Source of the DNA: Ceriagrion tenellum
Taxonomy: Eukaryota; Arthropoda; Insecta; Odonata; Coenagrionidae
Length of the DNA: 64,000 nucleotides
NCBI GenBank assembly: GCA_963169105.1
Contig: OY720632.1
Span: 187,364,448 to 187,428,447, forward strand
Direction: 5' to 3'
A program made the position numbers and the translations under genes. Every line of letters begins with the position of its first letter. Position 1 is the stretch's first letter. The notes beneath the pieces were generated by a model that was given only the letters and a program-made list of their open reading frames with translations, did no database searches and was not told where the DNA came from. Shown piece after piece: positions 32,972 to 43,160 of the stretch.

Positions 32972-35900
32972 ATGAATTTTATACTACAGTGGAACTGTAA
33001 TGGTTTTTATCGTCATAAGGAGGAGCTGAATATTTTAATTCGCGATTTTAATCCGCCCTGCATTTGTCTTCAAGAGACGCATTTTAAAACGACGGACAAG
33101 GGTATTTTAAAACATTTTAACGTTTTTAGATTTGACGACACCAGTGGCCTCCGGGCCCAAGGTGGAGTGGCAGTTGCCACCCGAGAGGCCCTATACACCT
33201 CTCGGGTGCAACTGAACACGCCGTTTAAGGCGGTAGCTGTGACCGTGCACGCCCCGGAACCCATAACGTTGTGCAACGTTTATCTTCCCGAGGGAGCACC
33301 AGTCACTGAACGCAACCTAGAGAATCTTGTCCGTCAGCTACCAAAACCCTTTATTCTTTTAGGCGATTTCAATGCCCACGACCGTATGTGGGGAAGCTCC
33401 AGGGGACAGAGCAACAGGAGTGGCCGGATTTTATCAAATTTTATCGGAAATTTTAATCTGTTTTTGCTAAATACCGGGGAAAAAACTCGTTTTAACAGTT
33501 TTAATGGAGAATTCTCATCCATTGACCTTTGTTTGTGTACTAGCAGTTTAATGACGAAATGTCGAATGTCAGTACATAAAGACCTATTTGGAAGCGATCA
33601 CTTTCCCATCCTCATTCGCAAGGAGGGCAGTTTTGATAACACTTTCACCACCCCAAAAAATTGGATCACCCGGAAAGCGGATTGGCCGAATTTTAGAACA
33701 CATTTTCATTTTAAAAATGATGCCACTATTGACGCATCACGGAACGTCGAAGTGTTGACATCATCTATAGTTAAAGCTGCAAGTTGCAGCGTACCGCGGT
33801 CTTCGGGACACGCTCGTCGGCCCGCTGTGCCGTGGTGGACCGAGGAGTGCGACAATGCAATTAGATTGCGCAAGCGAGCATTGCGCATTTTTAGCAAATA
33901 TCCAACGGCAACAAATCTGGCCTCTTTCCGACGTTTGAGGGCCAAAGCTCGGCAAGTCGTGAAGGAAGCAAAGAAGGCTTCCTGGATGGAATTTGTGTCC
34001 GGCGTAAATAACAGAACCCCACTTGCACAGGTCTGGAAGAAGGTGCGTAGCATCTGCGGCTCTCGGCAGGAACACGGCGCTTCGATATTGAAGGTCGATG
34101 ACCGGATGGTGACCTCCCAGCCGGAAATATGTGAAGTGTTTGGTCGTTTACTCGCGAAGACCTGCAGTAACGCCAACTATGATGCAGCATTTAGAGCGAT
34201 TAAAGATCGATCCGAGGCTGCCGCTCTAAATTTTAATTTCAATGATACGCGTCCTATTGCTGTCTACAATGAATGCTTCACTATGTGGGAGGTGACCTCT
34301 GCAATTGCGGACTCCCGGGACTCCTCCCCAGGAATGGATGGCGTCCACAATGCGTTCATCCGGAATCTTCCCGGGGCCGCATTGTCGGAAGTCCTCCACA
34401 CCCTCAACCAACTCTGGGTGGAGGGTACTGTCCCACAATCCTGGCGGGAGTCTGCAATAGTCCCCATTCCAAAGCCAGGAAAGGAAAGGACTAATGCAAA
34501 CAATTATAGACCCATCTCTCTTACCAGCTGCCTGTGCAAGGTCATGGAAAGAATGGTCAATCGCCGGCTCGTTTGGTGGTTGGAGCGTCGGAACCTACTT
34601 GCTAACATCCAGTGTGGTTTTCGGCGGGGAAGATCGACAATTGACCATCTCGTCCGAGCGGATAATTTCATCCAGGAAGCCTTTCTTTTGCGCCAACATG
34701 TCGTCACTGTCTTCTTCGATCTGGAGAAGGCATACGATAGGGTCTGGCGGCACAAAATTTTAAAGACGCTGCACAGTTGGGGTTTTAGGGGTAACTTACC
34801 CATTTTTATTCAAAACTTTTTAACGGACCGGGTATTTAAAGTGAGAGTGGGGAACAGTCTGTCACAGTTTTACATCCAGGAAAACGGAGTACCCCAGGGC
34901 TCCGTTTTAAGTGTCACTCTTTGCAATCGCCATCAATGATGTCGTGGATTGTATTAAGGCTCCGGTAATGGGATCATTGTTTGTTGATGACCCGGCTATT
35001 TTCTGCCGGTCGTCCAAACTCGTCAGTGCAGCCAGAATAATACAACTGACGCTAAATAAACTGGATAAATGGTCTCGCAGCAATGGCTTCCGTTTCTCAG
35101 CTGAGAAGACGAAATGCGTTCACTTTTACCGAAAACGGGGATATGATGTTCCACCACCTCTGCGCTTGGGTGGAAGAATCCTTCCATATGTGGAGTCAAT
35201 ACGTTTCCTCGGTATGATATTTGATTACCGACTTAATTGGCGGGAACATGTACGACTGTTAAGTGAAAGATGCCGTCAGGCCTTAAATATTTTAAAAGTT
35301 TTAACTAACTCGAACTGGGGCGCAGATCGCACCACGATGCTTTTACTGTACCGTGCCCTCATTAGATCTCGTCTGGACTACGGCTCTTTCGTCTACTCCT
35401 CCGGACGATAGTCGTACCTGAGACCTTTGACAGCGGTTCACAATTCTGGATTGCGGCTGGCCACCGGTGCTTTCAGGACAAGTCCGGTTTTGAGCATTTA
35501 TGCTGACGCCGGGGAGCCACCTCTGTATGTCCGCAGGAACATGCTGATGTGCTCCTACGTGGCAAAACTTTTATCAATGACAAAGCATCCATGTTACGAT
35601 ATTGTTTTTAACCCTAGATTTTTAGACAATTTTAATGGACGGAGAAGGGCCACTCGCCCTTTAAGCGTACGTTTTAGCAATTTTATCGAAGAGAATAATT
35701 TCTCTCTTCCGGAAGTATACCCGGTAGGTTATTCCAACGAAGCTCCATGGAATATACCACGGCCAGATATTTACCTTGAACTGAGCAAGCTACAAAAATC
35801 CTCCACCATCGACTCAGAATACCAGGTAATGTTCAAGGAAATGCTGAATTCCCACCCGGATACCATCCCTATATATACGGATGGATCCAAGTCCAATTCA

Positions 35901-36686
35901 GCCTGTGCGTGCGCAGTATACTCCCCTAATCACGGAGTCGTGAAAGCGAAGCTCAGTCCGCTGTGTAGTGTTTACACAGCGGAACTGTTCGCTATAAAGA
36001 TGGCTATCCACGGCATACATGGCCGTAGTAAGTCTTTTATAATCTGCACCGACTCTTTAAGCGCATTGAGAGCAGTTTCCGACTTTTCCCCACTCAGTCC
36101 TATCGTTCAGGATATACATAATGCCCTTCTTTCTCTTAATAAAAAGGGAATTAGAGTAAGCTTTTCATGGGTTCCTGGGCATGTGGGAATAGACGGAAAC
36201 GAGAAGGCTGACTCAGCGGCGAAGGAAGCACTGAACGACCTCGGAGCCTTTTCTTTCCTGGTACCGGCAGAGGACCTTAAGTATACCCAAAAAAATATAT
36301 GTGCACAGAGGTGGAAGGACTCGTGGAGGAGCCAAATGAATAACAAATTGCGCTGCCTGAAAGCTGATGCGCAGGCGTGGGCCTCTTCCGTCAGGAGCTG
36401 TCGTAGGGAGGAAGTTGTCATCACGCGACTGAGAATAGGGCACTGTGCCCTGACCCACTCATACCTCTTCACCGATGAGAAGATCCCACCTCGCTGTGAT
36501 GAATGCGACTGCCCCCTCAGCGTTCGGCATATCCTGACGGAGTGTGACAAATACCAATGCTTGCGTAGCAGGCTGCAGTTAGCGGGAGACATGAAGTCGA
36601 TCCTAGGCGATGACTCAGTTGTTCTCAACCGCGTTTTATCATTTTTAAATGAAACTGGCCTTTTTAACAGTATTTTAAGGATGTAA
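32972..36686 (+). pseudogene. LINE ORF2 with one frameshift and one stop
   Basis: The endonuclease (MNFILQWNCNGFYRH, GDFNAHDRMWG, SDHFPIL) and RT up to NGVPQGSVLSVTL are open from 32972. A deletion near 34917 shifts the frame just before AIAINDV. The catalytic VDD motif (GSLFVDDPAIFC) follows in the second frame until a TAG at 35409-35411. That frame then continues through the connector, RNase H (YTDGSKSNSACACAVYS...WVPGHVGIDGNEKAD) and CDECDCPLSVRHILTEC to 36686. DDPAIF replaces the usual DDLAIF next to the catalytic pair. Confidence 0.9.
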
Positions 36687-36968
36687 AATTCATTTTAATT
36701 TTGGCTATGAGTACATATTAACGATTTTATTATAATAGCAATGTATGTAACATATATTTTTCTTTTATAAAGATGACGTGTGGTGGTGCAAAATGACCAT
36801 GCTGTCGACGCACCCTATAAACATAATACTACTACTACAAGTAAACTAGAGGCATCAATTCATCTAGAATGCCATTCTAATTGTAACAGCACTCTTGTTA
36901 ACACTTATATCCACTCCAATTTCCACTGAAAACTTCTAACATTGAAGCGTTGTAAAAAAAATACAGAC

Positions 36969-37314
36969 CACAATCAGCATTGGATTTCTGCCCAGACTGC
37001 AACTTCGCAGTAGTTCTGTTGGAAGCTGATTCAGTAACTTTATGGACAGTATTCTTCAAAGTGCCTTTCTGGGAAATCCTTCTATTTTTAGGAGGAGAAT
37101 CTACTATCTTAGTGACAGAGTGTAGCAGAAAATGTGGCATCCTCTAAATCAGTGCTATCCGATGTTGTTTCTTGTGGAGAGAATGATGTATTTACTACCA
37201 ATGCACGCTTTCCCTCTTCCAGCCTCTTCCACTGATCTTCCGTGTAACTCGCCAAATTTTGCCCCTGGTATGATACACATAATTTTTCCAGAGATGCAGC
37301 ATGTTCATACTTCC
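36969..37314 (-). pseudogene. Upstream exon of the DUF4806-like gene, frameshifted
   Basis: The acceptor GTTTGCAG lies before 37314. The first frame encodes KYEHAASLEKLCVSYQGQN and ends at a TAA near 37140. A second frame then takes over (SVTKIVDSPPKNRRISQKG...) to a weak donor GTCTGT after 36969. In that frame the exon ends in phase 1, as the exon at 30756 requires. The YEHAASLEKL segment after an ITSN/VRI strand resembles the N-terminal part of DUF4806-type proteins. Assignment to the same gene is inferred from order, strand and phase. Confidence 0.42.
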
Positions 37315-37510
37315 CTGCAAACGAATGAATTATCACAAAACAGAATACTTCATAAAATAACATCAATACTGCTGTTCTTTTATGGAGAAAAATTTATTCA
37401 GTAATTAATCAATCTCTCAAAAAACCTAAGGTGAAATGATTAAATAATAAACTATATACAATGCTTAATAGTTTAACTCTAAACATTTTAAAATATTTAT
37501 ATACACTTAC

Positions 37511-37600
37511 TGATTTCATTAGAGGTAATGCGAACTATTATAGGTTCCCAATCATTCTGAGGCTCTTTGCAGGATCTCACTGCCTCAGCAACACGGAGTA
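37511..37600 (-). pseudogene. First recognisable exon of the DUF4806-like gene
   Basis: On the - strand it encodes SCKEPQNDWEPIIVRITSNEI and ends at a consensus donor GTAAGTG after 37511. The phase matches the acceptor at 37314. Its 5' side runs into Penelope-like sequence near 37600-37640, so the true start of the gene is lost or farther away. Confidence 0.4.
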
Positions 37601-37995
37601 CAGTTCATCCATATGGACGAAATAGGACATAAGTTCTATCTATAAGGTGAGATGGGTATCCATTGCTTTGCGCTATTTGTTTAATAATTCGGACTTCTTT
37701 GTTGAACTCAAGGTGACTGAGAGGGACATTGAATAGGCGATGAATAAGGGAGTGGAAGGCCATCAGCTTTTGGGCGTGAAAATGCCTGGAATCTGCCGGA
37801 ATGATATGATCAGTGTAGGTCGGTTTTCGGTAGATGGAAAAATGGTGCTGGTCATCGGTGATGGAAATACAGAGGTCAAGAAAGTTATTGGTCCGGTTGG
37901 AGTCCCTTTTCGCATGAGAATGAAATTTTTGGGTGGAGGCTATTTAAAAAATTGGTGAAATTATCTAGTTGCCTCTCAGTGCCTACAACTTAAAA
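37600..37995 (-). pseudogene. Penelope-like element, C-terminal RT fragment
   Basis: The - strand reading gives NFLDLCISITDDQHHFSIYR, KPTYTDHIIPADSRHFHAQK, LIHRLFNVPLSHLEFNKEV and IIKQIAQSNGYPSHLIDR. This is the conserved block after the RT palm in Penelope-like elements (IYRKPTxTD followed by the helical HRL...PLS...KE...IK.IA..NGY). There is a stop or shift between the part read from 37958 and that ending near 37600. No GIY-YIG domain is seen. A hammerhead-like motif lies just upstream. Confidence 0.7.
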
Positions 37996-38000
37996 ACACA

Positions 38001-38045
38001 AACGACCCGGGTTTCAACGCTTTAGCGTCATCTTCAGGTGCTTTT
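38001..38045 (-). ncRNA. Hammerhead ribozyme-like motif of the Penelope-like element
   Basis: On the - strand CTGAAGA (38031-38037) fits CUGANGA. It is followed by a stem ACGC-TAAA-GCGT, then GAAA (38012-38015) and GGGTC. This is the order of a type I hammerhead with a very short stem III, as known from Penelope-like pseudo-LTRs. A C-rich leader precedes it. Stem I pairing is weak by eye. Confidence 0.5.
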
Positions 38046-38439
38046 ACGGGTTTTCAAAGTCTTATGTATATGCTTGGTTGGAGGGGGGGGGGTGAGTGAT
38101 TAAGGTGTTGTGGATGCGGGTTGGTCAGGAACAGTGATTGGCGGGGAGTTTAGCGGGGGGGGGAGGGAAATTCGGGAGGCGGCTGTGAGGATGGGAGATG
38201 AGGACGGGTAAAAATACTCATTTAAAATCTTCGAGTCAGGGTCATGTAATGTCTTTAAAATTTCGAGCTGCTCAAGTGAGTCAAGCACACGTCTGTGGGT
38301 TGCAAACGTTGTGGGTGGTTAAGTTGTGGTTTTGTAAATGTAACCATTAAATCATCTGAAAGATAATATACCCATGCTTTGGGAAGGGATCACAGTATAG
38401 GACGTATAAGACCAGTGAGGGTAGAGCTCACAGAGCTAC

Positions 38440-39640
38440 CACTTCTTCACGGTAGGTTACATTTAATGATGTCTTTATTTTTTACAGACCTCCACTCATA
38501 TATTCTGCGAATAAGCTGAGACAAAACATACTATGGTATCTTTATTTTCCTTTTTAAACACTGTAGCTGATTTTCAAATTTAAAAGCACTGAAATTGTCT
38601 AATGGACCATATATATTACACTCTGAAACAATGTGAAAAAGCCCATGTACATTATAGGATTCACTCTCTTTTCCATAAATGAAAGCATATTTAGCACAAA
38701 CGTAATTTAAAAGTTCTCTTGCATAATTAATATTATCATGAAAATAATTTGGAGTAACAAGGATGCGTATTTCATAGTGAAGTGATAAAAAAATGTTTCA
38801 ATGTACTAGAGGGTAAAATTCCTTTCAAAACCAGTGGTCCAGTACAGAGTAAAAACTGCCTAAATTCTGTTGCTTTCCATCTCAGTGTATCTTTTAGAGA
38901 GCGAGGCTTCCGAGAAAACTAAATGTATATACCTTCGCACCGATTTAAGTTTTTCACTAAGGATGTTAGTTTGATGAGATGGCAGCCTCACATTCAAATT
39001 TCCTCTTAATAAAGCAAACAGCATTCTACGCATGACACCCAAGCATACTAAATGCATGTATTTGCGGGGTGCTTCGGTTACTCGCTTAAATGATTTAGAC
39101 TTGTTCTCGTGAGGAAATCTCTCTCTCCTCTGTGTCTTTATTCTCTCACAACTCGTATATATATCTACAGGGTCGCGCCGATTCTCCGGCGTCTCGAAGG
39201 TTCTGGAATAATGCATTTGCCGGCCGCGTCAACTGGCGCCTCTAATGTGGGAGTCGCTCCTTGTCGGCCGCGTTGACTGCTTGACTTGTTGCCGCGTCGA
39301 GTGCGTGATACCGCTGCCATGATAGTCGCCGGCCAAGGTCGCCGCATATTCATATGGGAAATGTGATACCATATCGGTTCCTGGAACAAGAATAAGTGGG
39401 AACTCAGATTGGGGAATGTGATGGTCTTCATCCAATTGTTCATGGAAAGATTTGTCAGTACGCAATGGCGCATTTATTTCATCAAAAACAACTCTCCCTT
39501 TTTGCTGTTCACCAACAACAGTACATTTACCACATGAGGAATAACCAGTGTGACTTTTTATTTGAGTGACATAAGCATGAGCTGGTGCATTTACTTAGCG
39601 TATCACAGCATGAACCGAGACTTGGTTTCGAAGGTCGGCA
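38440..39640 (-). pseudogene. Transposase-family pseudogene (PTHR33053/DUF4218-like), interrupted
   Basis: The - strand reading gives IKSHTGYSSCGKC, RTDKSFHEQLDEDHHIPQS and MVSHFPYEY, then after a 284-bp interruption MHLVCLGVMRRMLFALL and FRQFLLCTGPLVLKGILP. After a shift it continues with YNVHGLFHIVSECN and GPLDNFSAFKFENQLQCLKR. I recognise this as the widespread invertebrate transposon-derived family with the MHLVCLGVM signature, often linked to CACTA-like elements. Stops near 38760-38880 and shifts break it. Confidence 0.65.
39063..39346 (-). repeat. Solo LTR inside the transposase pseudogene
   Basis: 284 bp beginning TG and ending CA, flanked on both sides by TATT. It splits the conserved FPYEY/MHLVCLGV reading frame exactly. 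On the - strand it has a TATA-like GATATATATACG followed by AATAAAG, the order expected of an LTR promoter and poly(A) signal. No internal retroelement sequence remains. Confidence 0.7.
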
Positions 39641-39649
39641 TTTTGATTC

Positions 39650-40062
39650 TATTTTGTAGTCTTGTAAGTATTTCTATTTCTCTCCTCGTCTGTTGCAGAT
39701 GTCGGTGAAGCTTGGATTGCCTCTTTCACCAATCTTTCCACTGCTTGCGTATGGCATGGAAAATATAGTTCAAAAGTTGAGCAATGCTCAAGTAAGTCTT
39801 GAATTTCTTCAGCCATGAGATGGGATAGAGCAGGGGGGTCAGTGTTCTCGCACCATTTCATCAGCAGCGTGTAATCTCTAGCATCAAAATAAAAATCCGG
39901 TAATTCAAAAGTTCTTGGATTTTCGATCGCACTTCCTCTCTATGGTCGGCAATCATTGAGATGAGTAAATTTTCTGGGTGCCCGAAATCCCCGTTTCTCT
40001 GAATAACAGGATCAAAAATGTTTTTAAGATCTTCCGGCAGATATTGATAGGATGGAGGAGAT
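39650..40062 (-). pseudogene. Fragment of an arthropod repetitive protein family
   Basis: The - strand reading gives YLPEDLKNIFDPVIQRNGDF, GHPENLLISMIADHREEVRS and, in a second frame, MKWCENTDPPALSHLMAEEI and FPCHTQAVERLVKEAIQAS. I recognise the GHPENLL and PCHTQAVERxVK motifs from many copies in arthropod genomes but cannot name the function. A frameshift near 39900 separates the halves. Confidence 0.55.
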
Positions 40063-40400
40063 AGACACAAAAAAGAGAGACGATCACACTTACATAGCTA
40101 GCTTTCGGAACTAGTCCGTCTTCAAGGCGTATCACGGAACAAATATCGTGTGCGCTGGTGAGGATAGGGGTAGGAGGGGCGGTAGGTTAGGGGAGGGCGG
40201 AAGGGGTTTTTCCCGGCGGTTGACGAACGGTTCTTGAAAAGGGGAATTTTTACCAGAACGTGTCTTGGCCGGAGAGCGGAAAGGGTCGAAGTGAGGGTGG
40301 GGGGGGAAGGGCAGGGGGTAAATGGAAAAGAACGGGAAGCGTGCCATTAATGTAATTTATTTAATCCGGGCGCGGCGTATGATTTCAGCAACCAGATTAA
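40063..40400 (-). repeat. Second Penelope-like leader with a hammerhead-like motif
   Basis: On the - strand a C-rich leader (about 40140-40340) is followed by TTGAAGA (40119-40125), a CGGA/TCCG stem and GAAA (40103-40106). The layout is the same as at 38000-38330, with C changed to T at the first core position. Confidence 0.45.
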
Positions 40401-40829
40401 GGCCTGCTCCTTCTGGCGCACTTCAATTAACGGGGCGTCCGGGGGAAGGGAGAGCAATATTGCCACCTCAAAGCACTTGTCAAAAGACAAGCCATGTTTC
40501 CACACATGAGTAGGGACGGGGATAGTGGAAGATGGTTCTTTACAGACGCACGCGCATGAATCTGAGATTTTTAAGGCTGCCAAAGTCAATGATAAGGTCC
40601 TCACATCGCATCTGTCATCCCTTGAACTCTTTGGGTCAAATGGTGGTCGTTGATTTTGAGTTTACAAATTAATGAAAACGATCCAATTGTAATTTCAATT
40701 CCTTTTATTCAGTTTAAAATACTTTATCATATGTTTTATTCAAAAGTTTTTTAAATATCCAAAATTTACTCAATATCACCATTTAAAATGAAAATGTCGA
40801 AGCAGTAACAATTAAAAATCAATTGTTAT

Positions 40830-41987
40830 TCACTCTACATGCCCTCCATTCCGTGCCAGGCACAATTGAATTCGCTCGATAAAAGCGTGTGTGAATGTGC
40901 CTTCCAGCATATTTGGGGATATGAACTCTGCACTCCTTGTAATTTCTTTCTACAGTTCTTCGATGCACGGAAATGTTTTCTTGTACACCATCTGCTTCAA
41001 GAATTCCCAAAGAAAGAAATCACAAGGCGTGAGGTCAGGGCTTCTTGGCGGCCATGCAACTTGCGTCCCCATCGAAATAAGCCGCTCGCCAAACCTCTGT
41101 TGGAGTACATGAATGACCGCCCGGGACCTATGGGCAGGTGCTCCATCCTTCTGGAACCACACTTCCTCAGTGGTGCCGTAATTCGCCCTCTCCATGTCCC
41201 GGAACAGGTTTTCCTCCAGCATAGCTCGGTACGTTTCCTTTCTCACGTTCTCCTCAAAAAAGTACGGGCCAAAAACGTGAGTAGCCGTCATTGCCATGAA
41301 GACCATCACGCCACGTTTGTCGAGGGACCGCTCACCTCGTATGTCGGGGTTGCTTGCAGCCCAATAACAAGCATGAGTGAAAGAAACAGCCCCATTTAAA
41401 AAGAATTTGGCTTCGTCGGAAACCATTAGCTGAAACAAGCAACAATATTTTTATATTAAAACTGGAATAAAGCAGAAAATATCATCACGAAGCATCAAAG
41501 GATACCAAATAACTACCTGAAACGTGAACATGGGGTTTTCGTTCAGTTTGTCAACCATCCAGTTGCAGAAGTGGACGCGTTCTCCATAGTCTCCCTCACG
41601 AAGCTCATGCACCATTCTGACTTTGTACGGCTTCAAATTCAGCATCCTCCATATTCGTTGCAACGTCGACCTGGGGATGTTCAATGAAAGCGCACGGCGG
41701 CGGATGGAACGTAATGGAGATGCCAAGACCGAAGCCAATACAGCCTGCCTCTGTTCCGGTGAGAATAATACTTCCAAAGGGCGTCTGTTATGGTCCCTCT
41801 TCTTGAGGTGTTCAATGTTGAAGCAATTTTTCCCTCTAAACTCCTCATACAAGCGATGAACTTGAGTTCTGTGAAGGTGGACTCCGTGTTTCAAAGCAAT
41901 TTTCCGTAAAGTCTCATAGATTGACTTCCCATTTAAGGCATAAGTCTCAATGATGTCAGCCCTCATATCACAACTAAGGTTCTCCAT
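40830..41987 (-). pseudogene. Mariner-like transposase (DUF4817 N-terminus, DDE_3) with an intron
   Basis: Exon 1 (41987-41517) begins MENLSCDMRADIIETYALNG and holds a helix-turn-helix DNA-binding region (IPRSTLQRIWRMLNLKPYK). A GT-AG intron (41516-41430, 87 bp) separates it in phase 0 from exon 2 (41429-40830). Exon 2 carries MVSDEAKFFLNG (first Asp), WFQKDGAPAHRS (second Asp) and WPPRSPDLTPCDFFLWEFLK (third Asp), the last two about 36 residues apart. TAG at 40950-40952 interrupts the frame, which goes on to the usual ending IQLCLARNGGHVE at 40830. No terminal inverted repeats were found. Confidence 0.78.
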
Positions 41988-42334
41988 GGTTGATCTGAGC
42001 AGTGCGACTAACTCTAAACACACGACAGCCAGAAATGGATGTGCATGGACTTCAAAATGTGCAACTAAGTTGTTGCGGATGAAAATATCAAACTGCGGCC
42101 ACCCATTCAGCAAAAGAAAAAGGGATGTGTTTGAAGTGACTCAGTAAATGTCACTGGCCAAAATGAAATAGAAACATACTGATACAATGTTGAGAGAGGA
42201 TTCATACTTGTCCTCCGCGTGGCCCTTGGAGGTAATGACACGAAAAGTAGGATCAGGATTTCATTGTCTAATTCTTCACCCTTTCGAAGCTACAATTCGA
42301 TGCGTCTGTTGTCTTGATTTCCTTGGCTGCACTT

Positions 42335-42905
42335 GGTGACCTTTGACCTCTGCCCAACTATTCAAGGTCAGAGAATTCCCGGAGAGACTTTTTAAAGGTA
42401 AGAAGACGACGAGCAGGATCAGGATTTCACACTAATTCTTCACCCTTTCGAAACTACAATTCAACACGTCTGTTGCCCTGACTTCCCTGGCTACTCCTGG
42501 TGACCTTTGACTCATGCCCAACCGTTCAAGGTCAGAGAATTCCTGGAGGGAATTAACCATCATATCGGGCACTTTTGAAAAGTGATTCGACACTGCTGTA
42601 GCCCCGATTCGATATTTATCACCCCTGTGGCCTTTGACCCCTGAGTTACCCTTGAAGGTCAAGGAATGACGAGAGGGATCTGAAGACCTTATCATCGACA
42701 TTGGCACCTTTTTTAACCTATGATTCGATACGTATGTAGGCCCGATTCACCTTTTGTCAACCCTGTGACCTTTGACCCCTGAGTGACCCTTGAAGTTCAA
42801 GGAATGACAGGAGGAATCTGAAGACCTTACCATCGACCTTGGCACCTTTTTAAACCTATGATTCGACAGGTTTGTAGTGGTGATTCACTTTTCACCCCTG
42901 TGACC
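42335..42905. repeat. Diverged tandem repeats, about 130-165 bp
   Basis: GTGACCTTTGACC-type blocks recur at about 42335, 42499, 42627, 42764 and 42900. Each of the first four is followed by a TTCAAGGTCA/TGAAGGTCAAGG stretch and GGAATGAC or GAGAATTC. No coding frame is credible. Confidence 0.65.
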
Positions 42906-43160
42906 TTGACTGGGCCCTTTCAGGGGTCACAGTTGCATTTTCGACCTCGAAAGTTCTTCCATCATGTTCCTCGTGCCCAAAAACCCATTAATTGAAAGTT
43001 TTGCAAAATGATTGTCTTTTTTGTATTTCGAATAATTTAACATTGAATGCCCATAAGGCAAAATTTGTATTTTTGGTTGGACCTTATTTCAGGGGTCAAA
43101 AGGTCATATTTATAAAATTTTGCTCAGACTAAACAAAACTTACAACCTTTTTCTATCTAG

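Larger units (their letters stand above)
31158..36839 (+). mobile_element. Full-length I-like LINE with three coding breaks (copy E)
   Basis: The 12-bp target duplication AGTAAACTAGAG lies at 31146-31157 and 36840-36851. The 5' UTR, ORF1, ORF2, hairpin (36785-36814) and ACTACTAC tail are all present. It sits in an intron of the DUF4806-like gene, in antisense orientation. Its last 1.4 kb is nearly identical to 1864-3270. Confidence 0.93.

Noticed and set aside
40839..41399. A 186-codon + strand frame
   Set aside because: It is the antisense of the mariner-like transposase, which has catalytic motifs on the - strand.
42335..42905. CRISPR-like array
   Set aside because: Repeats are long, diverged and without uniform spacers; the genome is an animal's.
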